From Isoetes taiwanensis (lineage: Eukaryota > Streptophyta > Lycopodiopsida > Isoetales > Isoetaceae), in NCBI GenBank assembly GCA_021234155.1, contig JAJEKV010000034.1:6306028-6370027 (forward strand): 64,000 bases of DNA. Direction: 5' to 3'. Under the pieces are notes generated by a model. The model made no database searches, was not told where the DNA came from, and saw nothing but the letters and a program-made list of their open reading frames with translations. Below, piece by piece: positions 1 through 10,292 of this stretch (position 1 is the first letter of the stretch; each line of letters opens with the position of its first letter). The translations under genes and the position numbers were made by a program.

Positions 1-416
1 TCCCCCTTTTCTTTTTTCGCTTTCTTTTTTCCCCTTTCTTGACCCTTTTTTTCTTCCCTTCTTTTTCGTTCCTTTTCCCATTCTTCACCCTTTTCCCCAC
101 TCTTTCCCTTTTTCTATGTTGTTTCCCCTTCCCTTTTCCCTTTTACCTCTTCCCCTTTTTCTCGTGCCCATTTCTCAGGTTCCCTTCCCCCCTCCCTTTT
201 GATTTTTTCTTTCCCTTTCCCTTTTCCCATACATTTTTATCTCCACCTTTTTTCCTTTCTCATTTTCCCTTTTCCCGTGTCTTTTTCCCCCTTCATGTTC
301 TCTCTTTCCTCCTCCATTTTCCTTTTCAGCTCTTTTCCTTTACCCTTTCCCCATAAGAGATCAAAACATGACCAATCACGATGGTAGGAAGTTGTGCGAG
401 AAAACTTGACCTTTGG
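1..416. repeat. Polypyrimidine tract, shortened duplicate of 7677-8444
   Basis: Positions 1-357 are almost pure C/T on the plus strand; 358-416 is a mixed-composition tail. The block copies 7677-8444 at roughly 99% identity by eye: 1-67 matches 7677-7743 and 68-416 matches 8096-8444, so 352 bp (7744-8095) are missing here. The junction lies in a T-run, consistent with slippage or microhomology-mediated deletion. The copies diverge abruptly after ACCTTTGG at 416 and 8444. The Phe/Pro/Leu-rich open frames across it are low-complexity artefacts, not genes. Confidence 0.9.
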
Positions 417-474
417 TGAAAGAGTGCAAGGACGGATTAAGAAAGAGAAACCTTCAAATATTTTAAAAAGGAAG

Positions 475-1858
475 GTAATCTCTAATAGCAAAGAACAATT
501 ACGCGTACCCAAAGTATAAGAAATAAGAAAAGTATAAGAAATAAGAAAAATCTTCCAGGACACGCATAATAGCCCTATTTCCGGCCATGCAAAATTTATA
601 AAGGCCTACTTCAAGATTAGAAGTAGCTACGTCTAGCCGGATATGAAGAAGCAGATAATCAGACATATCCAAGAATGTCAGTGCAGCCAGCAGACAACGG
701 CGGAACAATTTCGAATTCCAGGAGTTTTGGAACCTTGGGCGGTGTCAAACGCCAAGTGGGAAGTTATCAGCATGCATTTCATAGCGGGCCTTCCAAGGGC
801 AACAAGAAGCTTGAAGCCTTGATGGTTGTGGTATATAGCTTATCAAAAGGGCACATACTTGCCGTGCCACACCATAGACACCGCCTAGGGATCTAGCAGT
901 GTGGTCTACATAACAGTTCCTTGAGGCTGCATGGAATGCACAGGTCGATCATCACCAATAGAGATCCGAAGTTCTTTAGCGACGTTTAGCAAGACTTCTT
1001 CAACACGAGCTGCACCAACTTGTTGATGAGTTTTGCTTATCTTTTGCAGTCAAATCGGCAAAGGGACCGCACCAACACAATTTTGGAGAGCACATTGAGA
1101 AACTATGATTGGAACAAGTAATCCAAATGGACCGAGTACATCCACCTGGCCAATTAGGTACAATAATATGAAGCAAGAGGCATCGAAGATGTCTCCCCCA
1201 TGATCAGCTACAGTTATCAATGCTTGACCCTAGTCATGTGGCATAATCTAGTGCCCAAGGTGGAAGTTTCTCAACAATGGCAGCATTTATGCGGTAGCTT
1301 TTGGTAGAAGTCTGAGAGTATCTTCAACAGCATGGGCATATCTGAAAAGCCTAGCAGATAGACATAAAACTCCTCGAGAGTTGTTTTGTTGTGAGAGATA
1401 AAGTTTGGCTCAAGTAAAGGTTTAGCAAGGGAAGCTTCGCATCGGCAATTGTAAGAAGCTCGCCCTAGATGGGCCGGTCCGTTCAAGATCTTGGAGAAGA
1501 GTGGGCTCTCAGGCCTACAAGTTGGACCTCTCGGCCCACCTTAAGGTCTTCCATGTGAGTTTATTCAAAAGGCACGATCCTAACCTTCATGAGGTTTTGG
1601 ATATTCCAACTTTGTTGGAAATGATGGAGGAACAAGTTGAAATTGTGCCTGAATTACATCTTGATAAGTCATTCAAGAAGACTAGGTGATCTTAATTCCT
1701 CCAGTATTTGGTCAAGTGGAAGCACTTGCCCGTGGAAGACGCGACATGGGTATTGAAGCAGGATTTGGAGAAGCAATACCCAGAGTTCAGGAAGGAGTTT
1801 GATGGGCGAGTCGTCTCCGATTCGATCGACGCCGACTTGCCAGGAGGTTAGCTTAGTA
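475..1858 (+). pseudogene. Chromovirus (Ty3/gypsy) integrase with C-terminal chromodomain, decayed
   Basis: Reading through stops and frameshifts in the three plus frames gives the 3' part of a chromovirus pol. In order: the HHCC-type N-terminus around 560-700 (GH, then MKKQIIRHIQEC); the DDE core with WEVISMHFIAGLP at about 755-800, ITNRDPKFFSDV at about 945-985 and DRTNTILESTLRNYD at about 1065-1105; the GPF/Y-type module around 1470-1590 with AYKLDLSAHLKVFHVSLFK; and a chromodomain at about 1700-1790 reading YLVKWKHLP then TWVLKQDLEKQYPEF. The chromodomain ends at the TAG near 1855. Integrase joins element DNA to the chromosome, and chromodomains in this lineage bias integration to heterochromatin (known for the family). 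At least ten lesions make it non-functional. It probably belongs to the same plus-strand element as the LTR at 8660. The RT/RNase H part lies outside the window or was displaced by the pyrimidine block at 1-416. Confidence 0.85.
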
Positions 1859-1929
1859 TGTTTCTTAGTTAGCCTTAAGTTCTGGCTCATGTATTCTAGT
1901 TAGTAGAGTGCATGTGCCAGGATCTTGGA

Positions 1930-2330
1930 ACGTGTGCGCGATGATGGGATACGCCTTTAAGGCATTCTCTAGGCCAACACGCACCAAGAGGTGCGCATGA
2001 CCATTAGGGTCATGTGAGTGAGGAATGAGGCATGGTGGGCGATGATGGGACATCGATCGGATGCTCTCTATGCCGCAATGCGGGGTACGCACACCTAGCC
2101 GTAGGAGGGTCATGGTGAAGGTTAAAGTGATCATGTGTGATGATGGGATCGTGAGACGTTCCCTAGCTTAAAACCCTTGGGGCATGATGCACTGGGGTGT
2201 ACTCGACTGGGGGATCGTGTACAAGGTAGCACTTGATCATGAGCGATGATAGGATCATCTTAAATGGTCCTTAAGCTCAAATCCTTATGGGGCCATGATC
2301 GGGTGCAAGGTGGTAGGGTAACCTTGAGCT
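1930..2330. repeat. Four diverged copies of a ~100-bp tandem repeat
   Basis: The core GATGATGGGA (once GATGATAGGA) recurs at about 1940, 2042, 2139 and 2247, each followed 25-35 bp later by a CTCTAGGC / CTCTATGC / CCTAGCTTAAA / CCTTAAGCTCAAA segment. The spacing of about 100 bp and shared flanks indicate an old tandem array in the 3' untranslated part of the chromovirus, just after the chromodomain. No coding potential is visible. Confidence 0.6.
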
Positions 2331-2379
2331 GGTAGTTCGGCTCAAGGAGGTAGGTAAGGGGGGTGGTCCCCTAAAACCA

Positions 2380-2727
2380 CAAACTTATTAACTTATATAA
2401 CGTAATGTGCTACTTGTGTAGGCCAGTGAAGGAAAGCATGAAGGAGGGAGCACGTTACGAGAAGATAGGAGTCATAGATTTTAGACTAACTATGAACTCC
2501 TAAATTTGTTTTAATAATATTATATGTGTATACTTTTATAATAATAATTGTTATAGCTATATAATGTTTTTATAAACTTATAAATATAGCTTTATAATTA
2601 CACTAGTAATGGTGCCCAGCGTTGCTGGGCATAAGTTGGAAACTTGTGTGGCAAAAACCTGTTCAGCTCAGACTCCTTCTCATAAATCTAATATAATAGA
2701 AACCAAGCCCAGCATTGCTGAGCTTTA
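2380..2727. other. A/T-rich intergenic stretch with a short perfect hairpin
   Basis: No coding frame is supported. It contains a palindrome GCCCAGC-GTT-GCTGGGC near 2617-2633 and a near copy, GCCCAGC-ATT-GCTGAGC, near 2707-2723, about 90 bp apart. Both lie immediately before the pyrimidine tract. Nothing else recognisable was seen. Confidence 0.5.
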
Positions 2728-3239
2728 AGAGGTTTTTGTGCATTCGACACCCTTCATTTTCCCTTTGCTTTTTGCTCTATCCCGAATTTCCCCTTTTCCT
2801 CATTTCTATACACACTTTCCTTTTTGCTTTTCCTTTTTTTCCGCAGTTTTCCTACACGTCTTCTTTTTCCCTTCTCTATTTTGTTTCCTTTTTTTACCCA
2901 CTTCTCCCTTCTTTTCCCTCTTTTCCCTTTTCCTTGTTGCCTTTGTTTTTTTTTTATGGACTTTTTCCCTGCCCTTTCATCCTTTTCCCACCCTTCCCAT
3001 TTTCCCTTTCCTTTTTCCCTCCTTTTTTCTTTTCCTTTTCACTTTCCCTTTTTCCATGCACTTTTTTTGTTCCATTTTCCCCACCTTTTCATGTGCCTGT
3101 TTCTTCCTTTCCCCATCCTCTTCCTCTTTATCCTTTGCCCTTCCTGCTTCTCTTTTTCCATCTATTCTATTCTATTCTATTCTCCTCTTTTCTTCGTGCC
3201 CATTTTCCCTTACCTTCCCCCCTTTCCGCCTTCGTTTTC
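2728..3239. repeat. Polypyrimidine tract, left part (before the L1 insertion)
   Basis: A C/T-only run continued at 7053-8380 once the L1 at 3240-7052 and one copy of its target duplication are ignored. It includes a (TATTC)4 stretch near 3166-3185. Phe-rich frames in all three plus frames are compositional artefacts. Confidence 0.9.
3223..3239. repeat. Target-site duplication, left copy (L1)
   Basis: TTTCCGCCTTCGTTTTC is repeated exactly at 7053-7069. The two copies bracket the L1 and prove target-primed insertion into the pyrimidine tract. Confidence 0.95.
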
Positions 3240-3322
3240 TTTTTTTTTTTATTGAAGGCGACTATTTATATTAGGTATAAGTTAAGTGTACAGAAAAAAC
3301 TTTTTTCAAGGGAAGTGTAACC

Positions 3323-4349
3323 CTATAACATTTTAAGATACTTTTTTAGAAAAGCGGTATATCGAGAGGCAGAGTCATTTTGGACAGTTCTAAGAAAAAG
3401 CTTAGTGAAATCCTTGAAGGTCTTTGGTTTGTCCTCTTCCTTGCTTTCCCCTTCACTATCAGATGAAGTGCATAGGGTGCATTTACAAATGCCCGCCTTG
3501 GCCATGTTGAATCTCCCTTTGGCGTCTTTGGCCTCGCATATCAAATCTCTTCGGATGTTGTGGTTTTGGTCACAGCAGCAACCACATAAGCATAAGGCGT
3601 CGAGATGTGCAGATGTATCAGTAGGGCCGAAGAATCTGATCCATTCCTTCTCCTGCTCGGTCTTATTCCTTTTCCATTCTAGCCTCCTAGTCATCAGGAA
3701 CAGGGTTTCTGCAGCAATAAACGAATCATACATTAATACTAAGGATCAATTAATGTCATACATTACTTTTTATGATCCCTTAGGGGGATAATTTCAAAAT
3801 CAAATATGAAAGTGTTTCTCCCTTTCCAAATTCTCCACAACAGAATATAAATTCTCCAGTCTGTTGGGTTGTTAGGCATGAAGAATTCTTTGTGATTCAT
3901 GGAGACAAGATTTTGGCCAAAAATCTCAGAGGCCAGTTCCAGCACCCATTCAGACCAAAGGCAGGACCTGAATAGATGATTCTCATCCTCCTTATAGGCT
4001 AGACATCGTCACAAATATCAGAATTAGTCATTGAAAGCTTAAATCTCTTACGGTTAGTAGCCAATCCTTTGTGCCATAAATTTTGCCACATGAATGCTTT
4101 GATTTTCGGATTAATAGGGCTGCTCCACATAAATTTGAGGTTCCTCCTAGCTGTATCCGAAGAAACTCCCCATTTGAGATGAATAGTAACCGTTTGGTCT
4201 CTCATTAGAAACTTGTAGGCCCAATTGACTTTGTAGCCATTCACCCCGTTATGATTCCAAGAGTCTTGGGAGTGGGACCACACTCCATTCACTACTGTAT
4301 TAGTAATTGCTTCATACAAAGAAGCGTGTTTTCTTGACCTTCCCCGCAA
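3323..4349 (-). pseudogene. L1 ORF2 C-terminal region (zf-RVT type), broken
   Basis: Minus-strand frames at 3999-4349 and 3763-3945 carry the plant L1 C-terminal signature: FMWSSPINPKIKAFMWQNLW, then GLATNRKRF and a Cys near the end, then ILLWRIWKGRN. This matches the zinc-binding reverse-transcriptase-associated (zf-RVT) domain and the region after it in plant LINE ORF2. A Cys-rich frame at 3323-3733 lies beyond it before the 3' UTR; I do not recognise its function. The frames are not joined, so at least two frameshifts or stops separate them from the RT frame at 4470. Confidence 0.75.
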
Positions 4350-4469
4350 GGACCTGAGTTATGAAATAAAATAATCCCATTATCATCAAAAGATCTCTCG
4401 ATCATGGTGATTCCTTTTGCTTCAAAGCTTGGCTTGATGGGGAAATGGCAAGCTAGACACATTTCGGGG

Positions 4470-5990
4470 TTATCCAAGATGAGAGCGGGGATTCGAAAAT
4501 GGGGTGATCTGTAGATAAGCCTTTTTCCCAAATTGCACAAGCTGTTTAACTTCAATCCAAGCCTTTATCCATTTTTTAATAAGACCTGGGGTGGTGGCTG
4601 GAACAGAGAATGGAAAGAAGATAGAGTGTGGCAGGTCCATCTTTAGGTTTCTCCATCCAAAGGGATGGCATTTACCAATGTAATGCTTAATCAGAGCAGA
4701 AATGGGGTGCTTGATTTTGTCATACGAGGCCTTATGAAAATATTTAGCTGCCAAAGCCAAACCTTGCTTTCTTATATTAATTGTTCCCAGTCCTCCTTCT
4801 ACTTTAGGCTTACAGCACTCTTCCATGGAAACAGGATGCCAGCATCTTCTATTTTGGCCACAAGAGATAAACCTGCCAATGATACCTTGAAGCTTATTAG
4901 TAACTTTTTTGGGAGCTAAAATAATTGAGGATTGATAGACCTGTGAGGAGGATATCATAAAGTTGGCTATAATAGCTCTGCCATTCTTGGAGAGATATTT
5001 AGAGTTCAGGGTATCTACCTTTTTATAAAATTTATCAGTTATATCATTCCACAGGTCCGAGGCATTACTTCTGATGGCAAAGGGAATACCCAGAATTTTA
5101 GTCTTAGTGCAAGGGGAGATATACTTACAGCCAAAAAAGTCCGCCGCCTGGGTGCCTTTGTCCATGTCCCTGGCTTGAATAGTAGATTTTAGAGGGTTAA
5201 TTTTGCAACCAGAGATATTACCAAAGTCCTGGAGAATCTGTTGAGTGTTGATGATCGAATCCTGATCCATTGAAGTCAAAATGAAGGTATCATCAGCAAA
5301 ATGACCATTTAGGATCTGGTCCACCTGAGAGTTATCAGGGAGTTGAAGTCCTTTGATGGAATTCTCGTTCTTTGCCTTTTCCAGTCTGCTATGCAGTGCT
5401 TCCATGACAATTAAGAATAAAAAAGGGGCAAGAGGACACCCTTGCTTAACACCTCTTTTGAGAGCAAAGAAGGGGCTACATTCACCATTTACAAGAACAG
5501 CCGATCTAGAATTACTCAAGATTGCTTTAAACATACCAATACTTTCTTCGTTGAACCCCATAGCTCTGCAACATTTAAACAAAAACTTCCAGCTGACCGT
5601 ATCAAAAGCTTTCGTGATGTCCAGTTTGAGAAGGGCAATATCTTGGTTGGATTCCTTGGCCCAGTGCAACCCTAAGATTGCAGTGACCACATTGTCCAGG
5701 ATAAAACGATCCTTAAGATATGCAGATTGGGTGCTACTGATTGCAATGTTTAAAATCTTCTTGAGTCTGGCAGCCAGCGCTCCTGCAATTATCTTGTAGA
5801 TGACATTAGTAAGAGAAATTGGTCTATAATCAGCAAAGGAGATTGGGGAGTCAGTCTTGGGAATGAGAGTAATAAGACTCGTGTTGATTCTGGCATCCAG
5901 ACACTTATTTATCCTGAACTCATTGGCTAAATTGGTAACACCTTTACTTAAAATAGGCCAAGCCTTTTTAAAAATTCATGAGGGAGGCCA
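4470..5990 (-). pseudogene. L1 reverse transcriptase domain
   Basis: The longest open segment (5690 to 4470, 406 codons) begins inside the RT palm: LLKLDITKAFDTVSWKFL (motif A, catalytic Asp), KRGVKQGCPLAPFLF (motif B) and NGHFADDTFIL (motif C, FADD in place of the common YADD). The upstream frame at about 5700-5990 still shows DGLPHEFLK and ADYRPISLTNVIYKI but is shifted against the main frame. The thumb and connection region follows to 4470. RT makes cDNA from the element RNA at the nicked target. It continues toward the zf-RVT segment at 4349 after a frameshift. Confidence 0.9.
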
Positions 5991-6643
5991 TCACGGTCGG
6001 GGTTTTCCCATTATCCATTCGGAGATAACTTCCTTGAGCTCAATATCGATAAATGGGGTCGTGATGAGGTTGTTACGGTCCTCACTGACTTTGCTCTCAA
6101 TGTTGATAAAAAGGTCCATTGCCTCATCAAGGCAGTCAGTGTTGGTACCCATGATCTTTGTGAAGTGGTCCACTGCAGCTTTCTTAAGGTTGAGATCACC
6201 AGAGATTTGAGTATCCCCCACCTTGACTTCATCAATTTGATTTCTTTTGAGTTTAGTCTTGGCCTTGATAAAAATACTTGGAGTTGCATCTCTCATCCTC
6301 CTTGAGCTCTTTGATTTTTGCCTTTACTTTCCAACCTTTTGCAATCTTGATTTCCTCCTTCTCTATCGAATTTTGATATCTTCTTGCATGTGTCCAGGGC
6401 AACACTTAGGCTATCTCTCGGATTAGCGAGCTTTGGCTTGCTTACGGTAGTGGATCTCTTTGCCCCTGACATTTCAGCCAGCTTTTTAATGTGTTTGGCA
6501 ACATTAATCCACCACCACATCCAACCAATCTCCCCAGCTGGCATGGGGTGGCAGTTTATAATGTTCTGGAGCTTTTCCATAAACTCCTCATGGTCCGGAA
6601 GATTAACATTAAGCTTGAAAAAGGATTTTCTATTGTTATGCAT
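5991..6643 (-). pseudogene. L1 ORF2 linker between endonuclease and RT
   Basis: Two adjacent minus-strand frames, 6293-6643 and 5991-6296, cover the usually poorly conserved segment between the endonuclease and RT of plant L1 ORF2. The second frame runs into the RT start with EVISEWIMGKPRP. Order and spacing support this assignment more than sequence does. A frameshift near 6293 separates the two frames. Confidence 0.6.
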
Positions 6644-6726
6644 GTTCTTGCCAATAAAACAGATTTCTTTGAGGATAGTGTGGTCGGAGAGGTATATCTG
6701 TTAGATTATCCACCCTCTTGCTGCGG

Positions 6727-7052
6727 TCAAAGGTTCTCACTTTCGAGGTAAAAGCGGTCATGAAGGCAGGAAATCGGATCTATTCTATGATCAGACCAGC
6801 TAAATGAATTAGGTTTAGTTCTGGCAATTCTGAGATTGTGATCAGTTAGAAGCTTGGACCAAGCACCCTGTTCCTGAGGCAAGAGAGCTTTAAAATTCCT
6901 ATTTTTCATGTAACTATCAGTGACCATATTAAAGTCTCCAGCCAGAATAAGATCATCAACATCAATATTAGCCAAACTTTGATTAATTTGATTCCACACA
7001 ACAATCCTCTCAGAGGGATTATGATAAGAGTACACATTAGCTATGGCTATAG
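6727..7052 (-). pseudogene. L1 endonuclease domain, C-terminal part only
   Basis: The minus-strand frame contains DLILAGDFNMV (the APE-like GDFN motif) and later SFSWSDHRIDPI, in place of the usual SDH-containing C-terminal motif. These are signatures of the apurinic-type endonuclease that nicks target DNA in L1 retrotransposition. The N-terminal half is missing because the copy is 5'-truncated exactly at the target duplication (7053). The first codons of the open frame are read from the flanking pyrimidine tract and do not belong to the protein. Confidence 0.8.
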
Positions 7053-8380
7053 TTTCCGCCTTCGTTTTCATTTTTCCTTTCACTTCCTTTTTCATTATTT
7101 CGCCACCCTTTCGCTTTTCCCCATGCCCCTTTTCCCTTTCCTTTCCCCCTTCATTTTCCCTTTTCTTCTGCCTCTTTCCATTTCCTTTTCTCTACCCTTT
7201 TTTTTGCCTCTTTTCCTACTTTCCGCACCCTCTCTCCCTTTTCCACTTTCCTCTTTCCTCTTTTTCCTTTTTCTTTTTTTTCTTTTCTCTTTTCCCATGC
7301 TCTTTTTCCCCTTTCCTCGCCCTTTCCCTCTTCCTTTTTTTTTTCGTGCCCCTTTCTCATTCCTCTTCTTCTTTTTCAATTCCTTGCTCCTCACCCTTCT
7401 CCTATTCCCCTTCTCCCCCTCCCTTTTTCTCGTTTTCTGACCCTTTGCGTCTTTTTCTTTTCTCGGTCTTTTTTCCTTTCCCTTTTTTCTGAGGGACTTT
7501 TTCCTTTTTGGTTTCCTTCTTTCCCGATCCTTTCATTCTTCCTCTTTTACTTGTGCCCGTTTTCTCTTTCCTTCACCCTTTCTCCCTTCCTTTCCTTTTC
7601 CCATGCCCTTCCCGCGTTTTTTCTCTTTTCTTTTTTTCTAAACTCGTTTCCCCTTTTTTCCCCCGCCTTTTGCTCTTCCCCCTTTTCTTTTTTCGCTTTC
7701 TTTTTTCCCCTTTCTTGACCCTTTTTTTCTTCCCTTCTTTTTCATGCCCTTTTGCCCCTTCCCTTTTCTCATTTCCCTCTTCCCTTTTTCTAATGCCCTT
7801 TTTCCAAGTTCTATTTTCTCCTTTGCCCCTCCCTGTTTCTTTCTCCTGTCACTTTCCCTTTTTTCCCTTCTTCCCATCCATTTCTTGTTCTCCTTTTTCC
7901 CTGCCCTTTTCATCATTTTCCCAATATTTAACTCTTTTCCCTTTCTCGGTGCCCCTTTTCCCTTCCCTTTCCCTCTCTCTTTTACTTTCCAATGCCATTT
8001 TTCCCTTCCATTTTCTTCTTTCCATACCCTTTCCCTTTTTCTCCTTTTTCCCATGCTCTTTTTCCTTTTCCCTTTCCCATGCTCTTTTTTTTTTCGTTCC
8101 TTTTCCCATTCTTCACCCTTTTCCCCACTCTTTCCCTTTTTCTATGCTGTTTCCCCTTCCCTTTTCCCTTTTACCTCTTCCCCTTTTTCTCGTGCCCATT
8201 TCTCAGGTTCCCTTCCTCCCTCCCTTTTGATTTTTTCTTTCCCTTTCCCTTTTCCCATACATTTTTATCTCCACCTTTTTTCCTTTCTCATTTTCCCTTT
8301 TCCCGTGCCTTTTCCCCCTTCATGTTCTCTCTTTCCTCCTCCATTTTCCTTTTCAGCTCTTTTCCTTTACCCTTTCCCCA
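7053..8380. repeat. Polypyrimidine minisatellite tract, right part
   Basis: About 1.33 kb of nearly pure C/T on the plus strand, beginning with the right copy of the L1 target duplication (7053-7069). A loose motif recurs, roughly CCCATGCYCTTTTTCCC, for example near 7120, 7293, 7601, 7743, 7790, 8051 and 8077. Spacing varies, as in a degenerate minisatellite. The purine strand is the minus strand. Long Phe/Pro/Ser-rich (plus) and Lys/Glu/Arg-rich (minus) frames here are compositional. Confidence 0.9.
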
Positions 8381-8444
8381 TAAGAGATCAAAACATGACC
8401 AATCACGATGGTAGGAAGTTGTGCGAGAAAACTTGACCTTTGGA

Positions 8445-8646
8445 TGCACCTAGATGATCTTAGCCATTCAAATTAGGGCTCGATGCACTACAGACTTACG
8501 GTATAACATTATAATATAAGAAGATAATAAGTAATTAACGAAAAGTTGATCTTTTCAATAGAGTTAAGTTCATGTATTTTGTTGTTGTTTTGCAGGAACA
8601 AGGTAGGTTCGTCACCTTAGTGCAATGCTGAGGACAGCATTGTCCT
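8445..8646 (+). other. 3' untranslated end of the plus-strand chromovirus
   Basis: Non-coding sequence between the pyrimidine block and the polypurine tract. Shortly before the polypurine tract it has CAATGCTGAGGACAGCATTG, a near-perfect inverted repeat. The minus-strand relative has the equivalent GATGCTGCGGACAGCATC beside its own polypurine tract (15606-15625), so this stem is conserved in the family. Confidence 0.6.
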
Positions 8647-8659
8647 AAAGGGGGGAGAA
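8647..8659 (+). promoter_or_regulatory. Polypurine tract (plus-strand primer site)
   Basis: AAAGGGGGGAGAA lies directly before the TGTGACG start of the LTR. This is where plus-strand DNA synthesis is primed in LTR retrotransposons. The related element has GGTGGGGAGAA (minus strand) in the same place at 15591-15601. Confidence 0.85.
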
Positions 8660-10292
8660 TGTGACGTTCCAGAGGAATATACGCTATGAATACGTATATT
8701 CCTGGACCCGTCACTATACAAGTCTACCTATGTAGACTTGTATACTTAGGAATGTGGCAAGGGGTGCACATCTAAGTTAATTCCTTAACTTAGATAACCT
8801 TAGGATAAGGCCCTTTTCCACATGGCCTTATCCTATTGGGCAGCTGCCACACGGCCCCATCCTAGTGGTGCCACGTGGCATCCTATGTGGACCCACCCTA
8901 TATTTAGCAGAAACCCTAACCCTAGGCCTCTTTTCCGGCCCTAGCACCCAGAGACTCATCTACGCACTCGAAACCTCGTTTCGAGTATCGTTTGCGGTGG
9001 CATAGATTGGGGCAACAGCCCCCTGAGGGTAGATTCGACCTTGGAGCAAGCGTAGCTTCATCTGATTCGAAGACCATGGAGACGCCCGGGTTCGGAGGGA
9101 GTGCTTCAGGAGCAGGTATGTAGGGTAGTAGTCATAGTAGTTCATCTGGAATTAGCATTCCAGATGAGTTAGTATCTTGTATCTAGGGTAGAGCCATCCT
9201 AGAACCCTCATTCATCATCTTGAACCCTAATCAAGGAACCCTAACTGTAAGTTAGATTTGTATGATTAGGTTAAGATGTTCTTCTTATGATTATTCTCAT
9301 GATATGATGATTATGTGATGATGGTTGATCATGTTTGCTCCTCTTGTATTGGGAAGGGGGGTAGAGACCTAGAGCCATATGTAGTATGCTCCTAGATTAG
9401 ATCCCTTAGTTCCTATTAGATGCGGCCTGTGCATAGGAACCCACCGGGCTATGGAGGCTATGATGTGACTCAGCACTACACAACGGGGCTAGAGGCAATG
9501 CGGAGGGAGGATCCCTGCCGAGTGGGGGGCTGGGGGATCCCATAGTGGGCTAGGCTTATGGTCGGTCACCCGTGCGGGCCGAGCATGGGTCCGACACCTC
9601 CCAGGGGCGATGGTGTCGCCTCGCCTCTCAAGAGCTGCAAGTGTCGGCTTGGCTCTTGTTTTGGGGGTGATTCGGGTATGAATCGTGGTGTCGCCACGCG
9701 ATTCTCTAGCCGCCTGCCGTGGAACCTCTAGACCCCGGGAAGGGGAGATGCAACCCTTTCCGCCTCAACGGACCGAGGGAGATGCAACCAGGAGTAGTCC
9801 CAGATGGGTGATGCCATGGGATTGCGTATCGAGAAGGCTAGAGTCATGCCGAGCCTGATTGAGCCCATCCGCAAAGTATGCGGGGAGGGGTGGATGGAGT
9901 GGTCAACCCTAGCCATTGTCTTATGCCAGCCCTTGCCATTGTTATGACTCGGTCTGCTCTATCTTGAGGCCTAGCCAGTCAGTCATCCTCCTTATGAGTC
10001 AGAGCCATGGGTAGGAGCTCTTATGTTTTATGGTTTATGATTATCTTCTTTGCTCTTATGGATATGTGATGGACTACCCTTCGAGGTAGTATGTTGTATT
10101 GCTATTGCTAGTTCTGACATTGTTTATGCTTCCACTGTGATAGGAGCCCATAGGGGAAGGGCGCGCAAGACACCTTTGTGTCCCCTGCCCGCACTAGGAT
10201 TCTCTCAGAGTGCGGGATAGACGGAGGGCCCATGATGGGGGATTTCCTGCCGAATGTACGGCCGGGCACCGTATATTTAGCAGGGAGCATCA
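8660..10292 (+). mobile_element. 3' LTR of plus-strand chromovirus (1633 bp)
   Basis: It begins TGTGACGTTCC right after a polypurine tract and ends GGGAGCATCACA, followed immediately by gypsy-A protease sequence, so the boundary is sharp. It shares blocks (TGTATTGGGAAGG with GGTAGAG; CCCTTCGAGGT) with the inverted LTR at 14101-15590, which marks them as one family. Three strong inverted repeats occupy the first 140 bp. A TATA-like TATATTTA is at 8900-8907 with a telo-box AAACCCTAA at 8911-8919. The other LTR of this element is not in the window. Confidence 0.88.
8900..8919 (+). promoter_or_regulatory. LTR core promoter: TATA-like box plus telo-box
   Basis: TATATTTA at 8900 and AAACCCTAA at 8911 lie in the U3/R part of the chromovirus LTR. 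The inverted relative also carries AAACCCTAA (minus strand) at 15345-15353 and 15382-15390. Telo-boxes are known plant promoter elements; a role here is inferred. Confidence 0.45.

Larger units (their letters stand above)
3240..7052 (-). mobile_element. L1-type LINE, 5'-truncated
   Basis: A non-LTR retrotransposon on the minus strand. Its poly(A) tail is the T-run at 3240-3250, preceded on the minus strand by the 3' end GCCTTCAAT. A perfect 17-bp target duplication flanks it. The remaining 3.8 kb code, in minus-strand order, for part of the APE-type endonuclease (6727-7052), a linker, reverse transcriptase (4470-5990) and a C-terminal zf-RVT/RNase H-like region (3323-4349). The 5' end is cut inside the endonuclease, so ORF1 is absent; 5' truncation is the usual fate of L1 insertions. 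Several frameshifts mean this copy is dead. Confidence 0.93.

Noticed and set aside
39-387. Phe/Pro/Leu-rich open frames in the pyrimidine tracts (also 2715-3320, 7043-7492, 7508-8436) and Lys/Glu/Arg-rich frames on the other strand
   Set aside because: They exist in several frames at once and follow from C/T-only composition; no domain, start context or conservation supports them.
8908-8926. Telomere-like CCCTAA repeats
   Set aside because: Only two partial units, inside an LTR; better read as a telo-box promoter motif than telomeric DNA.
9728-9916. Small ORFs within the chromovirus LTRs (also 14246-14741, 15155-15677)
   Set aside because: They are not conserved between the two LTRs and have no recognisable domain.
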